Of a stretch of DNA of 64,000 bases, positions 1-12,434 are shown in pieces. Location of the stretch: positions 74,923,001 through 74,987,000 of the forward strand of contig JAIOJX010000028.1 in the NCBI GenBank assembly GCA_022376925.1, written 5' to 3'. The DNA is from Tragulus kanchil (taxonomy: Eukaryota > Chordata > Mammalia > Artiodactyla > Tragulidae). Each line of letters opens with the position of its first letter. Positions within the stretch are counted from its first letter, which is position 1. Both the position numbers and the translations under genes were made by a program. The notes beneath the pieces are model-generated. The model worked only from the letters and a program-made list of their open reading frames with translations, searched no databases and was not told the origin of the DNA.

Positions 1-254
1 TGGAAAAGTCATTCTCAGCCCAAGTTCTTCTGACAGGAGTTACTGACCTCAGCCTTGTTTAGAATTACGAGCTAAGAGCACAATGCCAAGCCAATTTATG
101 AACACTTAGAAGATACTGATGACCTTTCACCCAGCTGACCATCTCAATTTTCCTGTACCACGAGACACCGTGATGAAAAGAGCTTTCTACTGGTGGCTGA
201 TTCCCTGCAGGACACTGTGCAAAGTAATCTGCATCCACTCTTTTAACTCACACC

Positions 255-438
255 TCAGAGTAATCCCATGCAATTGTACCATTTTTATTCTCCTTTCAAG
301 GGTGAGCAAAACTGTGTCTAGAAGAAGTTATCTGACTTTCCTAAGGCTCCAAATCTACTGACGGGCAGAGTTAGGACTCCAGCCTAAGTCTTGCCTGACC
401 TGAGAGCCCAGGCTATTACCACCTCACTCTACTGTCTC
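255..438 (-). repeat. MIR-type SINE relic
   Basis: Reads as the complement of a MIR element: a stretch like a degraded 'attattctcctttcaag' core, then a block corresponding to 'gcagagttaggactccagcc', then the tRNA-like end. Strongly diverged, so boundaries are approximate. An old mammal-wide repeat with no coding content. Confidence 0.55.
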
Positions 439-3040
439 TCAGGACACTGAGATTTTAGCAACTGTGATAAGCCCCTCCTTACAGAATGAAACTTTCCACA
501 ATCTGATGCTTGCACGTGGGTATGGGTTTTAAGTTATAATTTCTTAAAATGAAAAATGAGGTCACCTCAGCAGGCAGACATAAAAAAAAAAAAACAAAAG
601 AAAACTTGACTAAGCGTCAAGTGAGGCAGATGTCTGTTCTTGGATGCCTCTACATGTCTGCCATTAGTGAGCTCCTCTCTGTCCCAACAGCTGAGATATT
701 CACATCCCAAATCTAAAGCCTTGCTTAGCTTCGGTTCCTCAAACTTCTCACTCAAACACAAACTCTCACAGTGGACGAGTTGAAGTCTCTCCACTTCTCT
801 GAATGCGCCTCAGTGCCAACTCCATTGGCTTCATACCCTCAAACTCAGAGAATATCAAAGGTTCAGTAAGACCAGTTTTTCCCTCTTGTTCCCTCAGCAA
901 CAGAATGTAGAGGCTTTTGAGAGATGGAGGAAGCTGTAAAACCTTCAACATTGAACACTGAACTAAGGCTTAACTTCTCCTCTGGACCCGCTGTTTCATC
1001 TGTGAAATTTAACTTAAGTTTTGTCACTGAGTGAGGTGTCTAGTATCTGGAGTCCTGCTCCTCCTAACCTTCTGAACTTCACTCTCATTTAAGAAAGGGG
1101 CAGCTTGGATGATGCTCAGAAGGGGTTTGGTGCAAGTTCAGGAAAACATCCTTGGTAACATGCCTCTCTTAACAGGTTATTTCTTTTGAGATTGTGTAGA
1201 CAGATGTGAAATGAAGGTAGCCTCTGGGGTAATTTCTCTTACCTAGTCAGCAGTGCAAAGTAAGGCTTAAATTTTTGTTGTTTTTCTTTTTAAAGAACAG
1301 ACTGCCTCACCTCACTATTGACACAGTGAGGTAACTCAGAGTTGAAGAGCCTCATTAGATAATCTAAGTTTCTCCAGTGCTGCTTCTAGTAAATTGTCAT
1401 TTTGAAAATGAAATATCTCTTTCATATTTTCTAAAAGAGCTTTATAAACCGCTGCCATTTGAAGATATAAAAGGGTGTTGGGGTTATTTTCTGGTGGGAC
1501 TGACATGTCACTAAAGCAGACCTTTTGATATATTTAAAAAATTTTGTAAACAGAAGTTTAGACTTTAATCATGTTTGTAGGGTTTCTGAAGTCTTGGTTT
1601 CTCATCCTTCTTGAGGCACTGGTAAACATTTCATCATTTGCCCTTAGCCTTGGCCTCCTTTAACCCTCATCTCCCTGTCACTTCCATCTGCTTCTTCAAT
1701 TCTGGCCTGTCTTCCTTCCACTCAGGAAGTATTTTTTCAGCACCTGTTATGTAAATAGCAGCTTGCTAGGAGAAGCTGAGGAGCTGAAGACAAAGACGGT
1801 CCTCCAAGGACATAGGGTGTAGTTCAGAGGCTGCAAGTTTAAATGACTGCAGGAGACAGGAAGGTCTGTGAGAGTGGAAGCGGCCCGGCGCAGGTCAGAG
1901 GCATGATTCAGACTCTCCCAAGGTGGAAAGGACCCATCACTCTGAAGGGACCATCTTTACGCAGCTCCAGCTGATTGGAGCCATCCAGGAAGGCTGACCC
2001 AGCACTGTCCCAGCTCCCAGCTTATCAAGAGAAGTCACAAATTCAGATTTTTATGATGTGCCATCTCTTGATTTTTTTTAAATGCTGGCAACTAATTCAG
2101 ATTCTTCAAAAACATTGAATGGGCCAAGCAAAACATGTTTGTGGGCTGGATTCAACCCATGGGCCTCCAGTTTGTGGGAGTTCTGGTCTGGTCAGTGAGG
2201 TAAATCATATATGTATGAAATCACGAATTTAAAATGCGGCCAGTATGACTAAGCCCTAATGAGTGACACAGCCAGTTCCTGCTGGGGGAGTTCAGAGAAA
2301 AGAGAAGGACTGAGGCGAGGGGAGAGAAGGTAGGCCCCAGGTGCTGCACCGTGCAGGTGAGGGGGATGTAAGGAAGCGGGAGGATGTGTGTGAGGAAAGT
2401 GGAGACCTACTGAGGTGTGTGGTGGGGGGCCTCCAGTGCCAGGCTGAGGAGGTTGGATCTGACTTCCGGTCATAGGGAACCACTGAGGATTATGGATCAG
2501 CTGTTCTAGAGAATGAAAGCCATTCATGAGTAAGGGGTCAAGTAGCACGCAAGAAACATCCATCTACAGACTCCTGCTGTCATGCTTTCCTGTTTTCCAC
2601 ACCACTTCCTCTTCCACTTCTCCACCCATGTCCCCAAACCGTTCCCCTAATGCACTTCTAAGAGAAGAAGCCACTTTCTAGCAAGGTAGCTTTAAAGTAT
2701 TCCGGTGCCCTAAACCAGAACAGGAATATGAAATCAGACCAAATTAGAATGACATCCCCACCAAGGAAAAGCAAAAAACTCTAGCCACCAACTCTCACTA
2801 ACAAAAAAAAAAACATGGTTTAAGAAAGAAATAGCGCCATCTCTTTGAGACACAAATCTATGTAATTATGCAAGACCTATATGGCTCTAAAATGGGCATG
2901 CAAAGGTGCAGAACCACTTTATTAAATATACTGGCTGATCAAGAGTAGTTCAGCAGTAGCCACCTAACATTTATTAGCAAAATTTTCTTACTTAAGTGAC
3001 TAATAGTGACTAATAGATATGCACATAGAAATCAGAAAGG
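439..3040. other. Non-coding stretch, no gene recognised
   Basis: Short open frames here have no recognisable domain and no codon structure. About 2050-2170 looks like a diverged DNA-transposon relic (a block reading 'gtgggctggattcaaccc'), and 1728-1800 resembles an L2/MIR-type end; both are tentative. 2280-2520 is G-rich but shows no supported exon. Confidence 0.5.
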
Positions 3041-5207
3041 TACTGTTATAAGAGGGGAGGGCACACATTTTTAGATATTAAAATGTAATATTTAAAGGTC
3101 TTAAGAAGTCAACCTGCATAAGATCCCATCAAAACTCTGGCCTTCATGGCAAGTGAGAAAAGTAATTTTTAAAAGCATGTCAGTCCTTCTGTCTGTAAAG
3201 AGGGTTCCAGTTGAAGAGAGAAATTGGTTTGTCCTGTTATTTGAAGTATAGAGATGAGACCTAATCAAATGTTAAAATCTATCCACGTTTCTTCCCATCC
3301 CCCACCCCAACCACAATCATTGTAAATCAATACTGTCAAACATAACCATTGCTGGTACTGAATGCTCACACCAAAGGCTGGAAAAACTGCTTCCAGTCCC
3401 CTTCTCAAACCTCAAGTTTCTGGACCTTCTAAGATCAGGTGATAGGGCCCTTGGTTTTGCTGTTGTTTTGTTTTGTTTTGTTTGGGTTTTCTTTCATTAT
3501 TTCCAATGTCAGAGATCCCAGAAGAATGGAATTTTATTTTATTATTTAAAAAAAATTTATTTAGGGATGGAGATTTTGAAAGTGGTTTTTAGTCTGCTTT
3601 AAACCTAAGGCTCTTTTTTCTTCTAGAGTTATGGGATTTTCTTCTGAGAATTTATTTGCCGTGTAGTGGATTGGGAAGGCGGAGGATATACCAAAGTAAA
3701 CATTATATGAGCTTTGCTTTGCAATTTACTTACTAAGTAGATAAAACCTCAGACTATTTCCTGTGTATCTTAAGGAACAAATTTGTCACCAGCTCCATAG
3801 GCCCACTGCCTGTCTTTCTTCAGTTACCCACCTACCTCCCCCCTTTTCTCCCCAACCCCTCCACACTTTTTTCTTTTTAACATTAGAGCCACTCCTCTGG
3901 TATAAGCCAGTTTTCATTCTTTATGTTTTGACATATGCAGCCCAATATTAACTGCAGAGAACTGATTTAAAGACCCTTTGGATCTCCAGGGGATAGAAGG
4001 CCCTGGAGTAGGAGGGAGACTCTGGCAGAGGGCTTGGAAAATGCTTCCAGTCCTGATGGAACTTGTGATTTCCACTTGCTGGTTTTCTTTAGCCCTCAGA
4101 AATTCAATGGAGGGCATATAGGAATACTGTTATAAGAGGGGAGGGCACACATTTTTAGATATTAAAATGTAATATTTAAAGGTCTTAAGAAGTCAACCTG
4201 CATAAGATCCCATCAAAACTCTGGCCTTCATGGCAAGTGAGAAAAGTAATTTTTAAAAGCATGTCAGTCCTTCTGTCTGTAAAGAGGGTTCCAGTTGAAG
4301 AGAGAAATTGGTTTGTCCTGTTATTTGAAGTATAGAAATGAGACCTAATCAAATGTTAAAATCTATCCACGTTTCTTCCCATCCCCCACCCCAACCACAA
4401 TCATTGTAAATCAATACTGTCAAACATAACCATTGCTGGTACTGAATGCTCACACCAAAGGCTGGAAAAACTGCTTCCAGTCCCCTTCTCAAACCTCAAG
4501 TTTCTGGACCTTCTAAGATCAGGTGATAGGGCCCTTGGTTTTGCTGTTGTTTTGTTTTGTTTTGTTTGGGTTTTCTTTCATTATTTCCAATGTCAGAGAT
4601 CCCAGAAGAATGGAATTTTATTTTATTATTTAAAAAAATTTATTTAGGGATGGAGATTTTGAAAGTGGTTTTTAGTCTGCTTTAAACCTAAGGCTCTTTT
4701 TTCTTCTAGAGTTATGGGATTTTCTTCTGAGAATTTATTTGCCGTGTAGTGGATTGGGAAGGCGGAGGATATACCAAAGTAAACATTATATGAGCTTTGC
4801 TTTGCAATTTACTTACTAAGTAGATAAAACCTCAGACTATTTCCTGTGTATCTTAAGGAACAAATTTGTCACCAGCTCCATAGGCCCACTGCCTGTCTTT
4901 CTTCAGTTACCCACCTACCTCCCCCCTTTTCTCCCCAACCCCTCCACACTTTTTTCTTTTTAACATTAGAGCCACTCCTCTGGTATAAGCCAGTTTTCAT
5001 TCTTTATGTTTTGACATATGCAGCCCAATATTAACTGCAGAGAACTGATTTAAAGACCCTTTGGATCTCCAGGGGATAGAAGGCCCTGGAGTAGGAGGGA
5101 GACTCTGGCAGAGGGCTTGGAAAATGCTTCCAGTCCTGATGGAACTTGTGATTTCCACTTGCTGGTTTTCTTTAGCCTCAGATTCATGGAGGGCATATTG
5201 GCAAATA
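3041..5207. repeat. Direct tandem duplication D1 (offset about 1083)
   Basis: Copy 1 is 3041-4124 and copy 2 is 4125-5207, head to tail. Both begin 'tactgttataagagggg' and share the same unique AT-rich sequence throughout. The last 35 bases of copy 1 (about 4090-4124) match copy 2 only with scattered insertions and substitutions, as expected at a low-quality contig end. No gene is inside. Probably false duplication. Confidence 0.9.
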
Positions 5208-5424
5208 CCACTCCTAAGAATGCTTTTAATAAGTTCCGTGTTGCCATCTACCACATAAGGCTGATTTTTGCCAAAGGACTAAATGTTTTAAGTTCAGCAG
5301 TTAGATTTATACTCAGTAAACAGATGGATATAGGACAGGTTTGAGCAAAAAGAAACCTAAATAAATAAACAAATACGTTTATTCCTGTTGCTACCCACAT
5401 ATGCAAGATATATCAATCTGCCAA

Positions 5425-5560
5425 CATATGTCATACACTCACCCCTGTGTGTGCATAGCAAAGCACTATGCTAGGCATTGTGTTCAGTATAAGAGGAAAC
5501 AAGACACAGTGCTTGCTTTAGGGTAAGTCTGATAGGGTTGAAAACCATGAGCGCAAATGA
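5425..5560 (+). repeat. L2/MIR-type relic
   Basis: Contains a diverged 'gcaaagcactatgctaggca' block followed by 'aacaagacacagtgcttgc', typical of ancient mammalian LINE/SINE ends that read '..ccaggcactgtgctaggc..'. The exact family cannot be fixed by eye. Confidence 0.4.
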
Positions 5561-5653
5561 CAAAATAGAATGTGAAAAGCTGTGTAACTGAGGTGTACAT
5601 TGAGAAATCTCCTTGATGGGATGTTCAGGGCAGCTGGAAGTGAATTGCTGCCC

Positions 5654-5846
5654 CAGTGCTACTCAAAGTGTAGACTGAGAACTGACTGCATTGGCATCAG
5701 AGATGCAGATTCTCAGGCCCACTCGAGATCTGCTGGTTCCACATCTCTGGGCAGGGGTGGCCCAGTAATCTGTATTTTTAAGACATTTTTATGTTTTAAC
5801 AAGATTCTCCAGGCACATCTTTTGCCCTCTAGAATCTGAGGACCGT
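5654..5846 (+). repeat. MER5A-like hAT MITE relic
   Basis: Starts 'cagtgctactcaaagtg', has a 'gcattggcatcag' block and 'gtaatctgtatttttaa', and ends near 'tctgaggaccgttgg'. This order matches the short nonautonomous hAT-Charlie element MER5A. Its right end directly abuts the T-rich tail of the next SINE. Confidence 0.65.
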
Positions 5847-5849
5847 TGG

Positions 5850-6156
5850 TTTTTTGTTTGTTTGTTTTGTTTTTTGTTTTTGTTTGTTTGTTTTTCTTTT
5901 TTTGGGGGGGGGCCACTTCTATTGGTCTTTCATTTATTTTCATCTTTGTTCTTTGGCCTTGTTTGGGCCTCCCATCACAGTGAGCTGTAGAGCACCGGCT
6001 CTGGGCGCATGCGCTCTAGAGCTCCGGCTCGGGAATGGACACATCGGTCCAGCCGCTCCAGGGCACATGTGATCTTCCCAGGCCAGGGATCGAACCGGCG
6101 CCCCTTGCACTGCAAGGCAGTGGGTGTCCTTACCCACTGGACCACCAGGGAAGCCC
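5850..6156 (-). repeat. Young tRNA-Glu-headed SINE, copy A
   Basis: Read on the minus strand it begins 'gggcttccctggtggtccag', with a Pol III A box in that head and a B box (ggttcgatccc) about 50 bases on. Next come a body with the E-box CACGTG (here mutated to CACATG), a CCAAT-like 'gaccaatagaag' segment, a C-rich stretch and an A-rich tail (poly-T here, about 5850-5905). Diverged relative to the other copies. Confidence 0.8.
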
Positions 6157-6168
6157 AACCATTATTTT

Positions 6169-6486
6169 TTATTATTATTATTATTTACTTTTTTTTTTCA
6201 GGGGTTGGGAAGGGAGGGGGGCGGGCGGGCCACTTCTATTGGTCTTTCATTTATCTATTTTCATCCGTCTTTGTTCTTTTGGCCCGTGTGGGCCTCACAT
6301 CGTGGTGGCCTCTGTTTTCACAGAGCGCCAGCTGTGGGTGCATGTGCTCCAGAGTCCGGCTCAGTAATTGGACACATCGGTCCAGCCGCTCCGCGGCACG
6401 TGGGATCTTCCTAGACCAGGGCTCGAACCGGCACCCCTTGCACTGCAAGGCGGTGTCCTTATCCACTGGACCACCAGGGAAGCCCC
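6169..6486 (-). repeat. Young tRNA-Glu-headed SINE, copy B, with target-site duplication
   Basis: Same family and orientation as the element immediately to its left. Flanked by 'caaccattatttt' at 6156-6168 and 6487-6499, a 13-base target-site duplication beginning right at the head of copy A. It therefore inserted at the edge of copy A and is the younger of the two. Tail at the left (about 6169-6200), head at 6485. Confidence 0.85.
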
Positions 6487-6529
6487 CAACCATTATTTTA
6501 AACCTTAGTTCTCAGGCCACTCTTATTTC

Positions 6530-6665
6530 TCCTGGTAGTTACTGTCATCCCAATCATGGGTGAGGAAACAGACTGTCAGAGATTACTTTTGCCAAAAGTA
6601 AACAGCTAATGCTGTGGCAGTCTAGATTCAGTTCCAGGGCTCATGCCCCATGTCTATATCTTGCA
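6530..6665 (-). repeat. MIR-type SINE relic
   Basis: Reads as a reverse MIR: 'gggtgaggaaacagactg', then 'aaacagctaatg', then 'agattcagttccagggctc'. Diverged, boundaries approximate. Confidence 0.6.
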
Positions 6666-7083
6666 GTCTACTCTCCCCAGGCTGCCACTCACTCTCTCAT
6701 CCTAGAAGTTGTCAGCCGGGAAAAACTTAACTCTTAAGGACTTCCTTCCTAGTTTTCCACTTCCCGTGTTACTCTCTCTGCCTACATAAAAGGTATGGAC
6801 TTTAATACCTTTGCCACTGCCATGGCGCCCCACAGCTGTCATCCCTGGGAGGCCAGGGTGCAGGTAACAGTCGCGGTTTGTTTTCCTTGCTCTATAGTCA
6901 TCAGATAATCAGCTGATATCCCCAACAACTCCATTCTTAGGCCTAATCAATCCACCAGCATGTCAGTACAAATTAGATTTGAGATGAGGAAGAAAACATT
7001 ATTTTTGAAGATGAAATCTATTTAATCAGCATGCATTTATTTTCTGTCTGCCCTTTGCCTAATGGTAGACTCTGCGTCACAAG

Positions 7084-7110
7084 GCAGAGGTGCTCAAAAG
7101 GTAGTCCCTG
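7084..7110 (+). repeat. MER5A-like relic, 5' part, split by L1
   Basis: 'gcagaggtgctcaaaaggta' is the start of a MER5A-like element. The rest resumes at 9525-9700 after the inserted L1, ending 'gtttgaaaaccactcctg'. The two halves overlap by the 15-base target-site duplication of the L1. Confidence 0.7.
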
Positions 7111-8131
7111 CAAAGATAGCCTCTTCAACAAACGGTGCTGGGAAAACTGGGCAACTACATGCAAAAAAATGAAGTTGGAACATTCCCTGACACCATACAC
7201 AAACATAAACTCAAAGTGGGTTAAAGACCTAAATGTTAAGACCAGAAACTATCAAAATCTTAGAGGAGAATATAGGCAAAACACTCAAGGACATAAATCA
7301 AAGCAAGATCTTCCATGAACAAAAATTAACATGTGGGGCCTAATGAAACTGAAAACCTTTTGTACAGCAAAAGAAACTACAAAAAAGGTAAGCAGAGAGC
7401 CCACAAAATGGGAGAAAATCATAGCAAATGAAACAACAGACAAAGAATTCATCTCCAAAATCTACAAGCAACTCAGACAACTCAGCACCAGAAAATGAAC
7501 AACCCAATCAAAAAATGGGAAAAAGACCTAAACAGACATCTCTCCAAAGAGTACATACAGATGGCCAAAAAACACATGAAACGATGCTCAACCTTGCTTA
7601 TAATTAGAGAAATGCAAATAAAAACTACAATGAGATATCACCTCACACCCGTCAGAGTGGCCATCATCAACAAATCGACAGACAATAAATGCTGGAGAGG
7701 GTGCAAAGAAAAGGGAACACTCTTGCATCGCTTGCATTGCTGGTGGGAATGTAGATTGATACAGCCTCTATGGAAGACAGTATGGAGATTCCTCAAAAAG
7801 CTAAAAATAGATGCACCCTCGACCCATCAATTCCACCCTTAGACTTATACCCTGATGAAATTAAAACTGAAATAGGCACCTGTACCCCAATGTTCATTGC
7901 AGCTCTCTATACAATAGCCAGAACATGGAAGCAACCTAGATGTCCATCAATGAATGAATGGATACAGAAGCTCTGGTACACATATACAATGGAATACTAC
8001 TCAGCTGTTAAAAGAAATGCAGAAGACTCAGTCCTAATGAAGTGGCTGGCTCTAGAACCTATCATAAAAAGTGAAGTAAGTCAAAAAGAGAAAGACAGGT
8101 ACAGTATGCTAACACATATATATGGAATCTA
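7111..8131 (+). pseudogene. L1 ORF2 C-terminal remnant, first copy
   Basis: Encodes the C-terminal part of the L1 ORF2 protein, whose intact form is an endonuclease/reverse transcriptase acting in the L1 ribonucleoprotein. Recognisable blocks include the stretch around '[16 protein letters not shown]' and the ending 'MLTHIYGI' before the stop near 8130. The endonuclease and catalytic RT core are absent through 5' truncation. The frame breaks near 7816, where this copy reads 'caccctcgaccc' and the second copy 'caccctacgaccc', a one-base loss. An upstream shift also occurs near 7250-7300. No function expected. Confidence 0.85.
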
Positions 8132-9480
8132 GTAGGATGGTAATGATAACACACGCAGTGAAGCGATGAAAAAACAGACATGGAGAATAGACATATGGAC
8201 ATTGTGGGGAATGAACAGTGGGTGGGAGGCATAAAGGAAGTAGCATGAAAACCTATACCATCATATGTGAATTGTGCTGTGAGAAAAGGATCCTGCAGGT
8301 TGTCGCTGTGAGATGGGGGATATTAGAACTGGGAACATACATATCTGTAAACAAAATCTTAGAGGAGAATATAGGCAAAACACTCAAGGACATAAATCAA
8401 AGCAAGATCTTCCATGAACAAAAATTAACATGTGGGGCCTAATGAAACTGAAAACCTTTTGTACAGCAAAAGAAACTACAAAAAAGGTAAGCAGAGAGCC
8501 CACAAAATGGGAGAAAATCATAGCAAATGAAACAACAGACAAAGAATTCATCTCCAAAATCTACAAGCAACTCAGACAACTCAGCACCAGAAAATGAACA
8601 ACCCAATCAAAAAATGGGAAAAAGACCTAAACAGACATCTCTCCAAAGAGTACATACAGATGGCCAAAAAACACATGAAACGATGCTCAACCTTGCTTAT
8701 AATTAGAGAAATGCAAATAAAAACTACAATGAGATATCACCTCACACCCGTCAGAGTGGCCATCATCAACAAATCGACAGACAATAAATGCTGGAGAGGG
8801 TGCAAAGAAAAGGGAACACTCTTGCATCGCTTGCATTGCTGGTGGGAATGTAGATTGATACAGCCTCTATGGAAGACAGTATGGAGATTCCTCAAAAAGC
8901 TAAAAATAGATGCACCCTACGACCCATCAATTCCACCCTTAGACTTATACCCTGATGAAATTAAAACTGAAATAGGCACCTGTACCCCAATGTTCATTGC
9001 AGCTCTCTATACAATAGCCAGAACATGGAAGCAACCTAGATGTCCATCAATGAATGAATGGATACAGAAGCTCTGGTACACATATACAATGGAATACTAC
9101 TCAGCTGTTAAAAGAAATGCAGAAGACTCAGTCCTAATGAAGTGGCTGGCTCTAGAACCTATCATAAAAAGTGAAGTAAGTCAAAAAGAGAAAGACAGGT
9201 ACAGTATGCTAACACATATATATGGAATCTAGTAGGATGGTAATGATAACACACGCAGTGAAGCGATGAAAAAACAGACATGGAGAATAGACATATGGAC
9301 ATTGTGGGGAATGAACAGTGGGTGGGAGGCATAAAGGAAGTAGCATGAAAACCTATACCATCATATGTGAATTGTGCTGTGAGAAAAGGGGATCCTGCAG
9401 GGGCGCTGTGTGACAGCCTGGAGGGGTGAGATGGGGGGGATATACTTACGACTAATCTGGGAACATACATATCTGTAAAC
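7256..9480. repeat. Direct tandem duplication D2 (offset about 1099)
   Basis: Copy 1 7256-8355, copy 2 8356-9480, beginning at 'caaaatcttagagg'. The junction at 8350-8360 joins 'ctgtaaac' from the 3' UTR to 'aaaatcttagagg' from ORF2, with a few A's shared. Copy 1 loses blocks near 8290-8335 compared with 9390-9460, so differences concentrate at its end. Confidence 0.9.
8356..9232 (+). pseudogene. L1 ORF2 C-terminal remnant, second copy
   Basis: Second copy of the same ORF2 C-terminal segment. It lacks the one-base loss and so gives a 212-residue open frame at 8594-9232, ending 'MLTHIYGI'. The start at 8594 is only an internal methionine. Lacks the RT catalytic core. After the stop come an L1 3' UTR and a tail at about 9480-9524. 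Most likely this and the preceding copy represent one genomic sequence shown twice. Confidence 0.85.
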
Positions 9481-11508
9481 AAAAAAACTCTGTAAAAAAA
9501 AAAGTGAAATAAAATTTTTTTTAAAAAAGGTGGTCCCTGGACCAGGAGGACCACCTGGGAACTTGTTTCATAGGCCCATTTATTGGGCCCTACCTGGGCC
9601 TTCTGAGTCAGAAACTCAGGGTGGTGGGGACCAGTAGCCTCTTCTTAAAAATTCTTCCAGATAATTCTAATGCATATCTAAAGTTTGAAAACCACTCCTG
9701 TCAGGGGTATGAGAAGTTAGAGGCATGGTCTTTACTGAGAAAGTTATTATCTGTTTTACCTTGCCCACCTGCCAGTGGCTAAATTCAGACTGGGATTTCT
9801 GATAACTAAGAGCTCATAGAGCTATTGTGATTTTGCTTTACCAATTTTTGCATTATTGTGTCTGCAAGATTGAGAAATGCCTTCTGTAGCAATTTGTGGG
9901 GCTTTTTTTTTTCTTCCTCTTTTAATGAGAGTCAGTCACTTATTTATAAAACCACTTACAGAAATTGTGACATGTTTTAGGTGACAATTACACTGTCTTC
10001 CCCTCTCCCAGGGTCTCAGTTGCAAAGAATTCTTATAGAACTGAATTCTTTTGTTCATGTAGACAGTCATTTGCCATGTAGTGAGATTGAAAACAGACTA
10101 AATAAATAGTCTAGATGACGACTTTATGGACAGTGAGGATTAAAGCAAAGATAATGCAGAAGGCTGTGCTCCTTAAATAGCCTGAGACCAGACCAGCTCC
10201 TGAAATCCTGGGTCACAGTTAAATATTTTTGTTTGATATATTTACAGCCAGTCATTTCTTGTTTTCTCTGGAGATACTCTGTTTCAAGAGAAATCTGTCT
10301 TCTTCAGAGAGACACCTGAAAATGTGGATGTCACACCCCTTATAGGCCCGATGGCTAGAACCTATCATAAAAAGTGAAGTAAGTCAAAAAGAAAGACAGG
10401 TACAGTATGGATGGTAATGATAACACACGCAGTGAAGCGATGAAAAAACAGACATGGAGAATAGACATATGGACATTGTGGGGAATGAACAGTGGGTGGG
10501 AGGCATAAAGGAAGTAGCATGAAAACCTATACCATCATATGTGAATTGTGCTGTGAGAAAGGGGATCCTGCAGGGCGCTGTGTGACAGCCTGGAGGGTGA
10601 GATGGGGGGGATATACTTACGACTAATCTGGGAACATACATATCTGTAAACAAAAAAACTCTGTAAAAAAAAAAGTGAAATAAAATTTTTTTTAAAAAAG
10701 GTGGTCCCTGGACCAGGAGGACCACCTGGGAACTTGTTTCATAGGCCCATTTATTGGGCCCTACCTGGGCCTTCTGAGTCAGAAACTCAGGGTGGTGGGG
10801 ACCAGTAGCCTCTTCTTAAAAATTCTTCCAGATAATTCTAATGCATATCTAAAGTTTGAAAACCACTCCTGTCAGGGGTATGAGAAGTTAGAGGCATGGT
10901 CTTTACTGAGAAAGTTATTATCTGTTTTACCTTGCCCACCTGCCAGTGGCTAAATTCAGACTGGGATTTCTGATAACTAAGAGCTCATAGAGCTATTGTG
11001 ATTTTGCTTTACCAATTTTTGCATTATTGTGTCTGCAAGATTGAGAAATGCCTTCTGTAGCAATTTGTGGGGCTTTTTTTTTTCTTCCTCTTTTAATGAG
11101 AGTCAGTCACTTATTTATAAAACCACTTACAGAAATTGTGACATGTTTTAGGTGACAATTACACTGTCTTCCCCTCTCCCAGGGTCTCAGTTGCAAAGAA
11201 TTCTTATAGAACTGAATTCTTTTGTTCATGTAGACAGTCATTTGCCATGTAGTGAGATTGAAAACAGACTAAATAAATAGTCTAGATGACGACTTTATGG
11301 ACAGTGAGGATTAAAGCAAAGATAATGCAGAAGGCTGTGCTCCTTAAATAGCCTGAGACCAGACCAGCTCCTGAAATCCTGGGTCACAGTTAAATATTTT
11401 TGTTTGATATATTTACAGCCAGTCATTTCTTGTTTTCTCTGGAGATACTCTGTTTCAAGAGAAATCTGTCTTCTTCAGAGAGACACCTGAAAATGTGGAT
11501 GTCACACA
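9152..11508. repeat. Direct tandem duplication D3 (offset about 1171)
   Basis: Copy 1 9152-10336 and copy 2 10353-11508, separated by about 16 unmatched bases (10337-10352, 'cccttataggcccgat'). Contains the L1 3' end, the MER5A 3' part and unique DNA. Copy 2 has lost a short block near its start (about 10398-10410). The L1 tail at 10353-10696 is therefore not an independent insertion. Confidence 0.9.
9525..9700 (+). repeat. MER5A-like relic, 3' part
   Basis: Continuation of the element begun at 7084: 'ccacctgggaacttgtt', 'tgagtcagaaactcagggtg' and 'ctaaagtttgaaaaccact'. A second copy sits at about 10696-10871 because of the next duplication. Confidence 0.75.
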
Positions 11509-12424
11509 TTTCCTGCTCAGGTGTGCTTTGTATATAGAAGAGCAAGCCTGGGCTGTGATCGGTTTCTCCATCACAGGATCACTGAGATGCACACTCCCAG
11601 TACCAGAAGATATAAGAGCTTTGTACCTCGATAGCCCTGCCTGCATTTGTGAAACAGAGAAATTGCCAGTGCTCACAGTTGGCCTCAAGAAGGGGATTCC
11701 TATTCAGACTGATTTATACTGACCCTTTACCTTGTTGCCCTTTCTCAGCATTTTCACAAGTTATTTATGCCTCTTCTGTGGGGCAGGTCAGATGTGACCC
11801 TCACAACTTGGAAAGCTAGTAGCTAAGACACTGGTGAGGGTTTTATATGTAAGAAAGAGGACAACTTCTGGAATGTCTGTTGAATCCCCGGGTTTGCTTC
11901 ATCGCATTCTTCCATGAGTGTGTATGTGACTGAGAATAGTGTGTGATTTGCAGATAAAGTCTGACCTATGTCACTTTATCTAAAATGCTGCCATATCATC
12001 AGAATTTTGCAGATGTGTTATATTTTAATACAGGTTTATTTAATGCCAATATAAGCCCATATGGAGAGGGAGGAACATCTAGAATTAATAAGATTATCTA
12101 GGCTATCCAAGTTAGTAGTATACTAGTTTGGTTAATAAATTAATGATTAGCTAGTTTAAAAACTGTACTGCACTCTGGGTGTTGATGAAGAGAAATACAT
12201 TCCCTGTTGTCTCTCCCCAAGATTTAAGCTACGAAGGCTGCCATTTTAAAGAGGTTTTGTTGACCCCCTAGGAAGCCTCTAGGCTTAGTACAGTTCAGAA
12301 GCACCCTAGAAAAGCACAACATAGTAAATGGATGCATTCAGAGCTCATGTGTACCCTTGTATTCCAAAGACCCTGTTCATCTCCAGGACTCCACAATGTG
12401 ATTTAAAACTCACAGAGGGTCCTG
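11509..12424. other. Unique non-coding DNA
   Basis: Moderately AT-rich. A 75-codon open frame at 11495-11722 shows no recognisable motif and no splice support. Nothing else seen. Confidence 0.5.
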
Positions 12425-12434
12425 GAAGGAGGTT

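Larger units (their letters stand above)
7111..9524 (+). mobile_element. 5'-truncated L1 insertion, enlarged by a duplication
   Basis: An L1 3' end starting inside ORF2 and running through the ORF2 C-terminus, 3' UTR and an A-rich tail. It is bounded by 'aaaaggtagtccctg' (7096-7110) and 'aaaaggtggtccctg' (9525-9539), a target-site duplication with one mismatch. The insertion splits a MER5A-like element. The interior contains a head-to-tail repeat of about 1.1 kb (7256-8355, 8356-9480). Without it the insertion would be about 1.3 kb, an ordinary truncated L1. Confidence 0.9.

Noticed and set aside
2249..2563. Minus-strand 104-codon frame rich in Pro and His
   Set aside because: Low-complexity translation of a purine-rich stretch, with no motif and no splice context.
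10353..10696. A third independent L1 3' end
   Set aside because: It shares flanks with the L1 end at 9180-9524 and is part of duplication D3.
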